64,000 nt of DNA, taken from Parasponia andersonii (lineage: Eukaryota > Streptophyta > Magnoliopsida > Rosales > Cannabaceae). Both the position numbers and the translations under genes were made by a program. The notes under the pieces were generated by a model. That model was not told the origin of the DNA, searched no databases, and saw nothing but the letters and a program-made list of their open reading frames with translations. The stretch spans positions 554,416 through 618,415 of the forward strand of contig JXTB01000066.1 of the NCBI GenBank assembly GCA_002914805.1. Reading direction: 5' to 3'. Below are positions 50,101 through 62,797 of this stretch, piece after piece; position 1 is the first letter of the stretch, and each line of letters begins with the position of its first letter.

Positions 50101-53100
50101 TATATTATTATGTTCTTGATGAACTTCTTTCGCATGGAAAAGTGATTGGTAAAACTGGGGCTGTTATCCTGACAAATGCCAGAAGTCTAGAAAGTTGCTG
50201 TTATTTATTTAGGATGCTATTATTTTCAAATAGTTCATTGCATTCTTTCATTCGCCAATATATAATTCCAGAAAGATCGGTAATGAGATTACCCTTTTTG
50301 GTTCTACCAAACTGTTTTGGTTTTGATATTTTCTTTGGGCTGATTCACGTATGATGCAGGCCTATATGTATGGATTCTTTAAGAACAAGAGAATCGTTCT
50401 CTATGATACTCTGATTCAACAGGTGAGGAATTATTGCTTTTTTCTCTTGTTTTTAATTGTTTAACTTTTAATGGAAACAAAAGACTACTGCATAGGAGAG
50501 GTCTTGTTTGTTGTATGGTTGACCTGCACAATTTTCTTTCCCTGTGCTATGTGCTTTTAAAATAATTCAAGGGCACTGTAACCAAAGAACTTTCCAGACA
50601 ATTTTATTGTCTCTGACCTTTATTTAGTCATAAACCCCTGATGTGGAATATTTTGCTTTTTTCCTACATAAATGGGATATTTAACATTTTTACTCAAGTT
50701 TTCCGGTTGGATGGAAAACATTGTTTATGAATATCTTAGCACAGACACAGATCTTTAATATAATTAGTTCCTAACTTATTTTATTACGGGTAAGTTTTAC
50801 CATTCCCCAGTGTAAGACGCTGCAACTCTTCTATTTGTGACCTTGATCAATGCTTGTAACTTGTCTTATCCTTTTGTTGTTGTTACTAATCTCAATTATT
50901 ATTTGGCTATGTTCTTCTTCTTGTAGTGCAAAAACGATGAAGAAATTGTTGCTGTTATAGCTCACGAGCTAGGGCATTGGAAACTTAATCATACAATGTA
51001 CTCATTTATTGCTGTGCAGGTATTGCATAATTCTTGTTCTTTAAATTTCACATTCCAACAGACATACAGCCTTGTTTATGGTGGAAAATAACTGGGAACT
51101 ATAGCAGTGATTAACATTTTTAATGAACATAGAAAATAACTGGGAACTATAGCAGTGATTAACATTTTTGATGAACATAGAAGCATTTGGTGCTTTTGCA
51201 AGTCTTAAGCCTTTTTTGGATTCAGCCTTGACTGGTGGGACGTTGAGAATTTTGATCAGGTTGTATCACTTATGTTGAGGGAAAACATGGGAAGTGTAGT
51301 TCATACGTCATATTAGGGACCTTGAGTTGTTTACTTTGAAACTTGTAACTGAGTTAAGCTTGGGAATTTGGGGAAAATGTAATTTCACCTAGTTAAAGAA
51401 AATTATTTGTTATCCCAAACCAATAAAAAAATTGTTTATGTTGTTGACATGCAAATTTCTACCTTCAGGATCTTTTGATGACAGTGTCTTCAATTTAGCT
51501 GAAAAGACCCTCTTAGAGGGGTTCTAATCGCTCTTTTAACTTTCAAAGTGGCATTTACAATTTTCTTTTAATTCTTTCCTTTTGACATAACTGATGACAT
51601 TGAAGGTTTTTGTACTTTGTAGAGTGCTTTAACAATTGCTGTGCTTTATCATTTACTTTATTCTTGCGATGCAGATTCTTACGTTTTTGCAATTTGGAGG
51701 ATATACTCTAGTGAGGAACTCAGGTGACCTGTTTCGGAGTTTCGGGTTTGATACACAGCCAGTACTTATTGGACTCATAATATTTCAGGTACGTATCTAT
51801 GAAAGATTCATACTATGCAGAAAGTGAGAAGAAATAAAAATTCTGCCACAGAGGAAAGGGGCATGCTCTGTTTGTGGTACATGTAATTGACTTACATGTA
51901 TAACTCCTGAAGTTATGGTTTGCTTTTCTTTGACTATTGAGTTATGTTCTAGTAATTGACTTGTATGTTAACTCTTGAAGTTAAGGTTTACTTGTTTTTT
52001 ACTATACGTTTTCTACACGCTTAAGAACGTGCTTTGATGTATGTGTGATAATAAACCTTACTGTGCAGTTATTGATGCATAAACCGAAAGGGAGCATGTC
52101 CATTTACTTTAAAATATTCCGGTGCTGCTATCAGCATGTTTAACTATCTTATAGTTCCAGTGTTGCCATCAGCATGTCTTAACTATCTTATAGTAATTTA
52201 GGTTTTGACAGGACATATGTATATTAGGGCTAGAAAGGACTTTAGCTATTTGTTTTCGCAATTATACTGTTGTTCGGGTGACAATTAATAGGAATCCAGG
52301 TTTTGAATGGCATGAAAAAAATTTTATGTTCCTATTTGTAGCCTGTAGGCAGTTTCCTTATAGGTACTCTGACACTCTCGAGTTCAAGAGGTGGGTGAGA
52401 CACTCTCTCCTCTTTCTGGGGGAGAGATGGGCTAAGTGGGAGGCCTAAATTTAACTACACTTTTCACAATTAGTACAACAAGTTTCAGAGTTGCATCTTT
52501 ATACACCACAAAACCACTCTCTGAAGAATTGTAGGACATTCGCAAGTTTTGCTTGTCTTTGCCAAATGGAGGCTTAAATCTAATCATACTCTCAGAAAGG
52601 ATTGTTCCGACTATCAGTGTGTGGAGCCTCTTAATTACTAAAACACACACCCAGAGCCAGAACCATGGGAGACATTGGCATGTTCTCTGAATTATTTTAT
52701 TCGCTATATTGCTATTGGTAGTATAGCTGAACTTGAGTATGAATGAATAGCTTGAGGGTGTTTTACCAGTTACTTTGTTCATTTCTAAAAAAATGGTGGT
52801 TGTTTATTTAAAAAAAATGGTGCGGTATGTGAAAGGTTTTGCATGTGGTTGTGTGCATTTTTATGTTACACTTCCTCTTTGCATTAGATTGGATAATAAG
52901 TACATTAGCTTGAAGAGATAAAAAGATCCTAGAAAAATCCTGTATTTAAAGGTTGCTGCTGATTCCTAAGTTCTTGATGATAAGAAATTTGTCATATGCA
53001 TACCCTGTGTTGTGTTTGCATAAACTATTGCCAGCTATATATATATATATATATATATAAGGACTATAAGTTATTGCCACAGGTGAACCTCATTATACTC

Positions 53101-53938
53101 ATCCTTGAAACTTTTCTTTTTCTCCCTTTGAACACATTCTTTGATTTCTAAGTTAATCATATTGCATTTTCCATATATTTTTGTTAGATATGGCAAAGTT
53201 ATACCAGAATGGCTTTGCAACTTATCGTGGCTCTGTTTTTTTTGCAGCATACTGTAGTCCCTCTCCAGCACCTAGTTAGTTTTGGTCTTAACCTTGTCAG
53301 CAGATCTTTCGAATTTCAGGTGAGTCTTGTGTGAAGGCTACTTTGTCGATTTGCCTCCTCTCTTCTTTTTCTTCTAGATGATATTTTCTACTCTGATTGT
53401 TTGCAGGCAGATGCCTTTGCCAAGAAGCTTGGATATACCTCCTCACTTCGTGCTGCTCTTGTCAAACTACAGGTAATAAATTGTTGCATCTGTTCCCCTG
53501 TGCAGCGCACTGATCATTCTTGTATTATTATAATTTTTCCACTAATAAGTTTTGACTTTGTGCTTGGGGATCGTTGCTTCAAATAGTGTAGAACGATTAA
53601 ATGTCCCAAAATTGGGCTTTGCTGCCTGCATTCATTTGAATCGAGTTACATTATTTGATATTTGTGTGCCTTGAATGGATTTTTATCTGTCATAATGTGC
53701 ATATTTTTTTGTGTCCATTTTATAATGTCGAGATTGGCCTACACGAAACCGCTTGTGTTGCTCTTTTAAATTGCTCTAAGGCTTGATTTGCATCACTAAA
53801 TAGTTTTGCTTGGTTTTGCAGGAAGAGAATTTGTCAGCCATGAATACTGATCCTTGGTACTCAGCTTATCACTATTCACATCCCCCGCTTGTTGAAAGGT
53901 TGGCTGCACTTGATGAACCAGATAAAAAGTCAGACTAA
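47159..53938 (+). CDS. STE24: CAAX prenyl protease 1 (STE24, zinc metalloprotease M48)
   Basis: Fourteen exons: 47159-47189, 48057-48204, 48349-48433, 48513-48608, 48853-48918, 49091-49189, 49432-49545, 49643-49753, 50360-50422, 50927-51019, 51675-51788, 53248-53319, 53407-53472, 53822-53938. They join to 424 residues in frame, equal to the Arabidopsis length I recall (At4g01320). The catalytic zinc motif HELGH is residues 284-288; the third ligand Glu362 lies in [14 protein letters not shown], with Asp366 following. Several hydrophobic segments match the seven-helix ER membrane barrel of the family. The enzyme removes the last three residues of farnesylated CaaX proteins. A conserved C-terminal block ([18 protein letters not shown]) closes the protein. 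No essential residue appears missing. A MITE sits directly upstream. Confidence 0.96.
51084..51179. repeat. 48-bp tandem duplication in STE24 intron 10
   Basis: The unit 'gaaaataactgggaactat…' occurs at 51084-51131 and 51132-51179 with one visible difference (ttttaatg versus ttttgatg). It does not touch a splice site. Confidence 0.85.
52125..52196. repeat. imperfect ~35-bp direct repeat in STE24 intron 11
   Basis: 'atcagcatgt…ttaactatcttatagt' occurs twice in a row with small differences. Intron 11 is the longest of the gene (about 1.46 kb) and also has a (TA)n tract at about 53036-53060. Confidence 0.7.
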
Positions 53939-56269
53939 CGTGGGTCACTTTGGATAACAGCAGATACAACTCGAGTATTGGAACCCTTAAAAATCAGTAG
54001 CTTTATCTTACTTATGGTGCTCACACATCTTTCAAGGACCATTAGACTACTATTACACATTGTAGCTAAAAGTGAATCAAGCACCAAGAAAATGAGCAAA
54101 AAGTGAGAGACAGAAAAAGTATAAGGGGAGAAAAAAATTATTGGTCACAAATTGTCATGTTTGCATGAATAACAGTCCGAGTGACTTGAGCAAAGTTGAG
54201 CTTATTTTGGTAGCTTTCAGCTATATGTTGGTTTTGTAGTTCTTTTCTTTTTGTGGAGAACTTCTCTTAAGCTACTTTGTTTAGTTTATCTTGGAAGGAA
54301 TTTTCACCTCAACTTGTGATATGTGATGTGCATATTTTCCTGAAATCAATTAGGGAACAGATTAAGTGATTAATTCATTGATAATTGATGTTGGTGTCTT
54401 ATGTCACCTCTCTTAACACTGCAACAGATTACCGAAGATAACGGGTGGGCCTGTTGTGGGCCCCTGGCTGGAACCCTTATCATTTGAAGAGTTGTCACGA
54501 TAGTAATTGCTCAATTTTGTTTTTGGTCTATGTTCCAAAGTAACATGTCTCTAATAATCGAGTCAAAAAAGTTTAATGAATATGTTAACTAGGTTAGTTC
54601 AAATTTGTTATGATTCTAAATTCTGATGAATTTACTTACGTAGTCAATTTGGGTACATACATAATAAACAAAGTGATTTGGTTTGGTATTTAAACAAATC
54701 ATAATAATTATTAGTTTATAGAATAAATTTTTTAATTGTTTACGAATTATATTTGTATTTATTTCGAAAATGAACTTACATTATATCTATTAATTGATAT
54801 AAGAGTTGAGAACTATACAATTGTCAAATTACAACACATGGGGAAGGGATTCGTGGTACATAAGAATGAAGGTCCTATAATATTGACAATAATAATGTAT
54901 GTGCAAATTTACGTCATATTGTCAGATTTCAATATAGAATATTATGCTATATTCTTAAGTGAATCACTACGAATCTGCATATTATACGCGCACCTCCTAC
55001 TGATGGACCAGCAAGCAAGCGTATTTATGTATCTGCGACTTTGCTTAATTTTGCATTGGCAATTTAAATACAAAATAAGGGAAAATAATTTTTTTCAAAA
55101 AAATAATTAAAAGATAAAAGAATTGTGATCCTATGCTTACTACTGAGGTTATCACTGTTATCTCGTGACGAAGAAAAATAATTCCTGGGACCCATCAGTA
55201 ATCACAGTGAAATATCTCATGGGCCCAGCTTAAATCTGACGTGCCCGGAAAAAATGAATATCCATATTTTAAATTAACGGTCCCTTTTTTTGGTACCAAA
55301 AATGTCTTCCATTTCCTTTTTCTTTTTCAAATTATAATAACAATGTATAATATTATTCTTTTTTTTTTCCTTAAACAAAAACTATTTACTTTAAATACCA
55401 CATGATCTTTCCCTTCAAAAAATATAGAACCCACAAAATCTTAAGTATGGTTAACTTGAGTTGTGTAACGAATGTTACTGTATAGAACTGGTTATTAATG
55501 TCTTCGCTGTCTTGATTTACTAAGAAGGGGGAAAAAAATCTCTAACATCTCGAAGAATTTCGAGTTTTTCACTTATTAACCTTTTTTTTTCTCCATAGAT
55601 TATTAATACTATAACTAGTATCAGTATTGCACGTCAGTAAAATTCATGCACATTCAGTACTGCCACCAAAATTTTCAAATATAATTGTAAAACAAAAATT
55701 CTGAAGTTCTGTAATAAAGAACAGCTACCAATATTACTCCTACATTGAAAAGAAAAATTATGTACGTAAAAATTCATTCCTTATGCGTAGTGGATGGGTA
55801 GAGTAGTTTATGAGCATTAATGCGATACCAAATGAGCAACCAATATTGCTATTTGGATTAAACTACACATTATTGAATAGGAAAGCGTTGGCCCTGTGGC
55901 AGTGCACAGTTGGAGCCAGCACACACGATGTTAAGACTACTTAAGAGCAAGGCTTTTTTTTTTTTTTTAGTAAAGTTTATATAATAAAGTTCGAATAAAT
56001 AATTCATATTTTCAATTTTCACCATTAAGGCTTCATATCTTATCATCTTATATAGATAGGATTAACTAAGTGCTTCGTTAGTGGAGTGGACTAAACTTAA
56101 AGAACAATTAATGGAAGCTCACTGGTTATTTTTTTAGGAAAAGTTTTGTGTATGTTTGGGGTTTTAAAAATATTTTTCAAGCATATCCTAAAAATCACCC
56201 GTCTCTATAGGCATTTTTGAAAGAGCAAGGATACTAATTTTTTTGGTCAAATATTTACTAATTTACTAA
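53939..56269. other. STE24 3' UTR and intergenic DNA
   Basis: The first few hundred bases are probably the 3' UTR. After about 54500 the DNA is AT-rich; ORFs here (for example 54736-55110) show no recognisable domain and I do not call them. Confidence 0.45.
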
Positions 56270-58454
56270 TGAGGATGGCAATTCCATCGGTTCACTTGCT
56301 TATTTGCAAGTATCCTATCCTAATGTCGCAGGTATAGGATAAAGGTATAGGTACAAAGTTAAAATCCCGATTCAGATATAGGTAAGATAGGATATGGATT
56401 TAGGGATATCTGACACTATTACCCGCCCGACCCAACTCAAATAAAATATATCCTACCAAATCAAAATATATAATTATGTACCGATAATAAATAAATAAAC
56501 TATGTCAAATGTATAGGAAAAGAAATATATAAGTTTATTTTAAATTATAATTGTTACTTAGATATTTGATTTTGTATTTAATTCTGTTAGATTTTAAAAA
56601 AATTTTGTTTGTCATGTAACTATGTATAAACATGTACTATAATTAAAAAAAAATTACGATAAAAGTCTATTTTCTTAGTTAAAATTTATATTTATATACC
56701 TCTTTTTATGGCACTGTTACCTTTTATTTAAATTTTATATCAATCATCTATTTTCTTCTTTAAGTACTACCTCACAGGACACGTGTTGTCTTATGAGATT
56801 ATTTGCAATTTTAAAAAAATATAAAAAAATGAATAAAAATTTGGAAAATTAAAATAAATCAAATAAATTCAAAAAAAAAAAAAGTAAAAAAAAAAAAATA
56901 AAGAAAGAAAAGAAAAAAAACCAAAAAACCTCCCCCCTCCCAAAACCCCCAAGCAAAATCAAGTTGAATCCCCGGGGAAAATAACAACCAAAAGGCAAAT
57001 TCAAGGAATTTAACAAAGTTCAAGAAGCCGCAACCCCTTCAAAAATTTCAAATTCCCCAAACCAAATCCCCTCCCCCAAAATTGCCTTTTTTCCCCCTTT
57101 GTGTTGTAATGACAGCAGCTTATTAATGAAAGAATTATCTCTATCCAATCTCCAATTAATGCTACTAATCCACTCAATTATTGACTTTGTCTTCCATAAT
57201 ATGTGCAACAATTTTTGTAGTTAATTCTCTGATTTAATTGTAATATTTTGTTGTAAATATTTTACTCATATTACTACTTTGTATAATTGTATTATTTTTT
57301 TCCTTTTGTAAAAATCTGCCGACTCTTGTATATATTGATATCGATTGAATTAGTAGGAATGAATCATATTTTTCCACCATTATGGAATAAGCTTATTTTA
57401 CATAGCTTTTATAAACCATTATTTCAAGCTTAAATTCTTGCTTTTTGTTACATTTTAGTGCCATAATTTTTTTTCTTCGATCTTAAGCATCCTCTTTCAT
57501 ATATTTTATACTTGGGTTTATTTGCTTTCTTTTTTGTGGTTGGTCCTTTTTTCCAATTTTTCGCTACGCTTTAAATTACGAAATTTTTGGCTCTATTAGC
57601 GTTAATCATGATATTAAAATCAAGATTTAATTAAATGTGGCTTCTTTAAGATATGATTGCTCATCCACTTATTTTTCTTTTACTCTTTTATTCTTTTAAG
57701 ACTTATTTCTTCTTTTTCTTTTTTTTTTTAATATTTGATTTATTTTCATTTTTTTACATTTTTTAAAACTGCAATTAACCTTTAAAAAATTATTTGATTT
57801 ATTTTCATTTTTCTAATTTATATTATTTTATTTTTTTACATTTTTTAAAACTACAATTAACTTCAGAAGGCAATACATTTTCTCTAATATATCACTTAAC
57901 GAAGAAAATAGACAATTACTACAAAATTTGTATAGAAAGTGCAATCATCATAAAAAAAAAATGGGTATATAAGTGCAAATTTTAATTAAGAAAATAGACT
58001 TTTGCCGTAATTTCTTTATTGAAAAATTTTAAAAAGAAATGTTTTCAAATCTTTTTGAGTAAGTAATACCTCAAGTCTCACTTCAGGTGTACATTTGGAA
58101 GATTATAAGTATTTAAACAATGTTTTAAAAGCTAAAAAGTATTTTTAGTTTAGAACTTTTGGGTGAGACCCAATAATATTATGTTTGGTATTAGAGGCAG
58201 CCCAGTTCATATAAGGACTTGTAAACTCGCTTTCGAGTGAAACTTATGTATGTTATATGTATGATGGATAATACTCGTATCCTATCTGCTTCATTTAAAT
58301 GGGTAAATGCGTAGAATAAGGGTAATATTCATACCCTATCTCCTTCCTTTAAATGTGTACATGGATATATTAAGTATACGATTTTATTAAAAAAAAAGCG
58401 GGTAAAGTCATAAAATATACGTATCCTATACATATCTTACATGTTGTCATCCCT
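56270..58454. mobile_element. degenerate non-autonomous hAT-like element
   Basis: The left end TGAGGATGGCAA and the reverse complement of the right end TAGGGATGACAA form an imperfect 12-bp inverted pair of the hAT 'GGGATGNCAA' type. Both ends are followed inward by repeats of 'gtatcctat'/'ggtatagga' and 'acccgcccgaccc'-like words, as in plant hAT subterminal regions. The flanks tttactaa and tttacaag share five of eight bases, suggesting an eroded 8-bp duplication. The 2.2-kb interior has no transposase that I can recognise. Confidence 0.5.
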
Positions 58455-60298
58455 ATTTACAAGTATGAATAATTATTTCACAAATTATGTACTTATTAGT
58501 GTGACTATTAAGTCTGTCGGGCATTTGATAATCATGATTTCATTTAGTAGATAAGTTATATTAGTTGTTACCAAAAGAAATTTGTAGTTTTTTCTTTTAT
58601 TATTACCACATTTCTCTATGTAAATTTTAAAAGAAATACTAAAAACACTAATTTTTTACTTAGTAACTCTCATTAAAAAAAAAAGCAATCATTTTATTCC
58701 TTATAACAAATTTTAACTTGGATTTCTGTAATTTTCTGTTTTTTTTTTTCTTAAATTCTTTTGAGCATCATTTTTTATACTAAAATTTAACAGCAAGTGA
58801 GATAAGGCAATTTTAAAGTATATTTTATCTAAGGATGATGCAAGACTAATAAAATTTAAAGTAATATTTATTTTGTATGGTAAGAAAAAAAAAAAAGTCA
58901 CATCAGGTAGAGTGAGAAATTAGTGCGTAAAGTTGATATCCCTCGCATATTCAAGTTCCAAACATGTTAAGAAAGATACTTTATACTAATTCTAGTATTC
59001 CCAAAGGACACGATAAATTTTGAAATTTATATATCTAGAGGTAATTTTTATCAGTAATTGATTATAACAAATTTTGATAGGTCACTGATTATTTGTAAAA
59101 TAATGAAACGTGATAAAAATGATAATGGGCATTGATGTAGTACTAGTTGAAGGCACTCCGAGACTCAAGTTAGACCATGAAACCCTTTAACAGCGAATTA
59201 GGCATACTTTTTCTTTAGAAATGACTAAAATTAACGTCAAACTACTACCTGAATGTTCTTAACTTGCCCATCGTGAAACCACCAGTCTTATAACTTGCAA
59301 AGAATATGTAGTTACGGTTTTCTATTGCCCATTTATTTATTTATTTATTTTTTGGCGAGTTCAACGTGACCTATTTGGTTCTTAAGTTGGGTTTTTATTT
59401 TTCTTCTTATTAAGCAGTCCATTGATGTGTAGATAGATAATCCTGATTGGTCAGACGAAAGCATGTTTTTTGCCTATATTGTTATCATACCAACTCCTCG
59501 TTAGCTTTAAGTTTCCATTTTTGTTCCCAAGAATGTTTTTCCTTGATTGCCCCCTTAATCATCATTCATCAACATATTTCGTCAGTTTTTTTTCCGAATT
59601 TGTTATGGCCAATATAGGAAAATAGAATTCGTATGATTCTAACTAATCAACTCATTAATTACACAATCAAAAATACAGATCAAATATGGATCTACGAAGG
59701 GTAAATATCCTATCAACAAATAGTCTTTCTCGTAACACATTCCATGTACCATACGGCATACTCCCTCAGAATTTTATATGATAATGGTATTTCGTATTTA
59801 TTCACAAAACAATGATGTTGTATTTTTCTTTATATAATTAGATTATATGATAAACTAATAAACGATTGTAGATTTAATGAGTTTATCATTAGACAAGGGA
59901 GTGGGAGAGAGAGACATGGTCTAAAATTCAAAAGTACACAGAGATACACGCCAGGTAAAGAGAGAGGACATAAATGTCATTGAATAATTTCCTGAGGGTA
60001 TTATTCTTGAAAGCCTAAGAAGAAAAAACAGAGAGACAGCTCAACTGGCACTGCTGCCATTGTAAGAATCCCAAAGTTTTAAATTCTCTCCATCTCTTTC
60101 CACTCTCAGCTTCTCTCTCTCTCTCTCTCTCTCTGTGCACGCCGGAGAATCCGATTTTGCCCGAAACCCATTTCTCAGGATTTCCCGGCGAAGCCAATGC
60201 CCCCAAAATCTCACCATACCCACCTCTCTACACCCCAAAACGACGGCGTATAAAACCCATCAAACGACACGGAGAAAGAGCGACCCAGATAGGAAAAG
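58455..60298. other. intergenic DNA and kinase promoter/leader
   Basis: AT-rich until about 60000. From there GC content rises and a (CT)n tract (about 60112-60133) marks a probable 5' UTR for the kinase gene. No other gene seen. Confidence 0.5.
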
Positions 60299-62797
60299 AT
60301 GTCAGTCTACGACGCTGCGTTTGTGAACTCGGAGCTCTCGAAGCCCACTTCCATATTCGGGCTCCGGCTCTGGGTCGTCATAGGAATCCTGGTGGGTTCC
60401 CTCATAGTCATCACCCTCTTCCTCCTCTCAATCTGCATCACTTCTCGCCATCGGACCAAGCACAAGTCCAACTCTTCGGCCAAGCCTGCAACGACGACGA
60501 TCGCCGCCGCCATTGATGTACAGACCCCAGTAATCTCCAAGGAGATTCAGGAGATCTTCCATCACCATCCGCAGCCCGAAATCCATGTCGAGATCGGTAA
60601 GCCCGAGCACCGGGTCGTCGTGTTTTCGGATCGGGCTTCAAGTGGGGAGAGTAGGGGGACGATGATGAGTGGAGGTGATACGACGTCGTTTGGGAGCGGG
60701 AACGTGGGACCGGAGGTCTCGCATCTTGGGTGGGGAAGATGGTATACTCTGAGGGAGCTTGAAGCGGCCACTAATGGGTTGTCTCCGGAGAATGTGATTG
60801 GAGAAGGTGGTTATGGGATTGTCTACAGTGGTATTCTTGGTGATGGTACCAGAGTCGCTGTCAAGAACCTCTTGAATAACAGGTACTTTTCTTTTTTAAT
60901 TTCCAAGGTGGTGGAGTGTTTGGTTTGCGGGAAAATGCTCTGTTTGATTGTTGAAAAAGCATAAGAAAAGTGGCCATTTTTTATATATGGGGTTTATATT
61001 CTCGTTATGTTAGTTTCTCTTTGGGGTTAGTTTCAATTAAATTGCTGGAAAAGCAATGAATCTTTAGTTATTCGTAAACGGCTTTTCGTTTTTTGGTTTC
61101 ATTTATTTTCTTTTTGTTACTCCGCTCTTTTTTTGGTTTAATTCGTATAGTGACTTCAGTTGTTTTCTGTGTTAATACATCTTCTTGAATCAAGCGCGAA
61201 TTCACTTCTTCTACGCTCCTTCGTTTCCTCCTTTTTCGCTTTCTTCTGCTGTTCATCAATGGCTACTTGCTTGTTTATTAACCAATATAGTTCCATAGAG
61301 TGTCATTATCTTTTTTTGTGCTTACACAATGGCAAATGCGTTTACTCATGAGGCTGTACAACTGTTAGGGGTCAAGCTGAGAAGGAATTTAAGGTCGAGG
61401 TTGAAGCAATTGGCCGGGTGAGACACAAGAACCTTGTAAGGTTGCTCGGATACTGCGTTGAGGGTGCATATAGGTACTTATAATATATATCTTCAATCTG
61501 AACTCAAGGCTCTGTCTTTTTGGCTTTTGTTGAGTCTCAAGAGATTTCATCTGTCTGGTTTTGATGATTAGGATGCTTGTGTATGAGTATGTCGACAATG
61601 GTAATCTTGATCAATGGCTTCATGGGGATGTTGGTGAAATCAGTCCACTAACATGGGAGATCCGAATGAACATTCTTCTGGGAACAGCAAAAGGGTACTA
61701 AGTCAATTTTTTGTGTGATTTTTCTCTCCAAATTTTGTTTATGAACGAAAGTGTGTCTGAAGTTGCATTTTCGATTGTGTAGTTTGGCATATCTTCATGA
61801 AGGTCTTGAACCGAAGGTTGTCCACCGTGATGTGAAGTCTAGCAACATACTAATTGATCGACAATGGAATGCTAAGGTGTCTGATTTCGGGCTTGCAAAG
61901 CTCCTGTGCTCTGATACGAGTTATGTCACAACTCGTGTGATGGGAACGTTTGGGTTAGTTTCTTTCTTGATAAAACATTTTTGTTCTTCCTTTGACACTC
62001 TGTTCACGGTGGTTATTTATGTATGATTTTAATACATGCATCTAGAATCTTATGGCTGTGTTGTTAAGAGTCAGAAGATAACTGTAATATGTTTTGTTTC
62101 TTTAGTTATGTTGCACCAGAATATGCTTGCACTGGAATGCTGAATGAGAAGAGCGATATTTATAGCTTTGGAATTCTTATCATGGAGTTAGTTTCTGGGA
62201 GAAGTCCTGTTGATTACAGTCGACCCCAAGGAGAGGTTAGTCTTAAGACATAGTTTATATGTACCTTATTTAATCTTATTTTGTTCTCCTGCTAAATATA
62301 AGCTGAAAATGAATTTGTATTTCCAGGTGAATCTGGTTGATTGGTTAAAAGCCATGGTCGGGAATCGACAATCTGAGCAAGTAGTCGATCCCAAGCTACC
62401 TGAGATGCCAGCTTCCAAAGCTCTCAAACGTGTTCTTCTAGTTGCCCTTCGGTGTGTTGATCCTGATGCAACAAAAAGGCCTAAGATGGGACATGTTATC
62501 CACATGCTCGAGGCAGATGACTTGCTCTTTCGTGATGTATGTCTATTATCTCATTGATACCAAATTTCATGATGCTTTATTTTCCAGTATGCAAAAGCGA
62601 CTCATTTATCCCATTTTGTTCCTAATATCCAGGATCGCCGAACTGGGAAAGATAATTTCCAATCAAATCATGATTACCAACAAGAGAATCGTGTTGGTCC
62701 GAAGATAGGTGATAAGCAATTGGGTGGAGAGACTTCTGATGCAAAAAGTGAAGGTGATAGCGGAAGGATTCATCACCAGCCAACGAGGTGGAGATAA
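60299..62797 (+). CDS. membrane-anchored receptor-like Ser/Thr kinase (At1g01540/At4g01330 type)
   Basis: Seven exons: 60299-60882, 61369-61473, 61572-61694, 61783-61953, 62106-62235, 62327-62536, 62633-62797. They join to 495 residues in frame. A single membrane segment spans about residues 24-47, close to the N-terminus, with no signal peptide or sizeable ectodomain; the kinase therefore faces the cytosol as a short-ectodomain RLK. The kinase domain is complete: Gly loop GEGGYG at 168-173, catalytic Lys189 in VAVKN, HRD with Asp287 (arginine type), DFG at 305-307, and GTFGYVAPE in the activation segment. It ends with a hydrophilic tail. Ligand and substrate are unknown. It belongs to the family annotated in Arabidopsis only as probable Ser/Thr kinases. 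Confidence 0.94.

Noticed and set aside
54736-55110. 124-codon ORF downstream of STE24
   Set aside because: It starts with TTG, has an AT-driven Ile/Tyr-rich composition, no known domain and no splice context.
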